From assembly GCA_028722305.1 (NCBI GenBank), contig JAQYHB010000044.1, forward strand, positions 1 through 48,078: DNA of 48,078 nt, read 5' to 3'. Origin of the DNA: Spirochaetales bacterium. Its GTDB lineage: Bacteria > Spirochaetota > Spirochaetia > Sphaerochaetales > Sphaerochaetaceae. The position numbers and the translations under genes were made by a program. How positions within the stretch are numbered: position 1 is the stretch's first letter; each line of letters begins with the position of its first letter. The notes under the pieces are model-generated. The model saw nothing but the letters and a program-made list of their open reading frames with translations, was not told the origin of the DNA and searched no databases. Below, in pieces: positions 47,945 to 48,078 of this stretch.

Positions 47945-47966
47945 AACCACCGGCAAGCCGGTGGTT
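47945..47966. terminator. Perfect 10-base-stem hairpin, terminator-like
   Basis: AACCACCGGC (47945-47954), loop AA, GCCGGTGGTT (47957-47966). It may end a transcript entering from the right on the minus strand, but only scattered T residues follow there. It is also the first of three hairpins in the last 135 bases. Confidence 0.5.
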
Positions 47967-47973
47967 TGCTCCA

Positions 47974-48064
47974 GCCCTATAAGGGCATGGTACCGGCCAG
48001 GCTTGCGCCCACGAACGTTCCGCCTCTCGCACCACTTCACCAGCCTGCTGCCAAGGCAGCTTTT
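47974..48064. repeat. Pair of short hairpins at the window end
   Basis: GCCCT-ATA-AGGGC (47974-47986) and GCTGCC-AA-GGCAGC (48047-48060), the latter followed by TTTT on the plus strand. No open reading frame of note lies here. With the hairpin at 47945 they give three palindromes in 120 bases, a pattern seen at ends of IS200/IS605-type elements; no transposase is in the window, so this is only a suggestion. Confidence 0.35.
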
Positions 48065-48078
48065 GGATTCGGCCAATC

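Noticed and set aside
1..48078. tRNA, rRNA, tmRNA and CRISPR arrays
   Set aside because: I looked for T-loop-like GGTTCGAATC patterns and for regularly spaced repeats and saw none; a covariance-model search would be needed to exclude a cryptic one.

Overview
The window looks like chromosome from a moderately GC-rich spirochaete, most likely of the Sphaerochaeta group. This is an inference from gene content: a six-subunit Rnf complex, a eukaryote-like (type 2) isoleucyl-tRNA synthetase, a TAXI-type TRAP transporter, split 2-hydroxyacyl-CoA dehydratase activase proteins and YcxB-like and FmdB-like small proteins. No rRNA or tRNA gene, CRISPR array or complete insertion sequence was seen. Most of the window is densely packed core genome, and many neighbours share a 4-base start/stop overlap (ATGA, GTGA or TTGA), which implies long translationally coupled operons.

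Layout. 1-670: AT-richer, gene-poor remnant with decayed reading frames that look like debris of a mobile or prophage-type locus. 675-3825: chorismate mutase (AroH type) with a small membrane protein, a DUF1015 protein, and a TsaC/Sua5-type protein with an FtsB-like septum protein. 3896-5623: an anchored acidic protein and RNase Z. 5658-12561 (minus): prfB with its programmed +1 frameshift, a PEGA-type exported protein, ftsY, an exported YD-repeat-like protein and a LolCDE/MacB-type ABC exporter. 12628-19500 (minus): rnfCDGEAB followed by a GH57-like protein whose catalytic residues appear to be lost. 19771-23293: a P-loop/Asp23-like fusion protein, poly(A) polymerase-type pcnB and hisS, followed to 25809 by a DEAH helicase. 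25847-33518: aroB, diverging from an operon of cysteine desulfurase, thiI, a double-domain activase and an HgdB-like partner. 33647-36659: TAXI TRAP receptor and fused permease. 36706-42489 (minus): ileS, a lipoprotein, fmdB-like, trpS and a YcxB-like membrane protein. 42598-43941: CCA-adding enzyme. 43952-47880 (minus): a three-fold zinc-motif protein, a CPLC protein, coaD, M18 aminopeptidase, rpmF, acpP and rnc. 47945-48078: a cluster of short hairpins.

How the genes fit together. Translation and RNA maturation dominate (prfB, ftsY, ileS, hisS, trpS, thiI, cca, pcnB, rnc, rnz, tsaC, rpmF). Energy metabolism is represented by Rnf (ferredoxin:NAD+ oxidoreductase coupled to ion pumping). The activase/dehydratase-like pair could be a consumer of low-potential electrons, but that link is speculation. 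Envelope functions are represented by the ABC exporter and its co-transcribed exported protein, the FtsB-like protein and several lipoprotein or signal-peptide proteins.

The least explained items are the GH57-like pseudoenzyme behind rnf, the P-loop/Asp23-like fusion, the three-repeat zinc protein, and a set of four genes whose -10 box lies only 6-7 bases before the start codon without a Shine-Dalgarno sequence, which suggests leaderless mRNAs.
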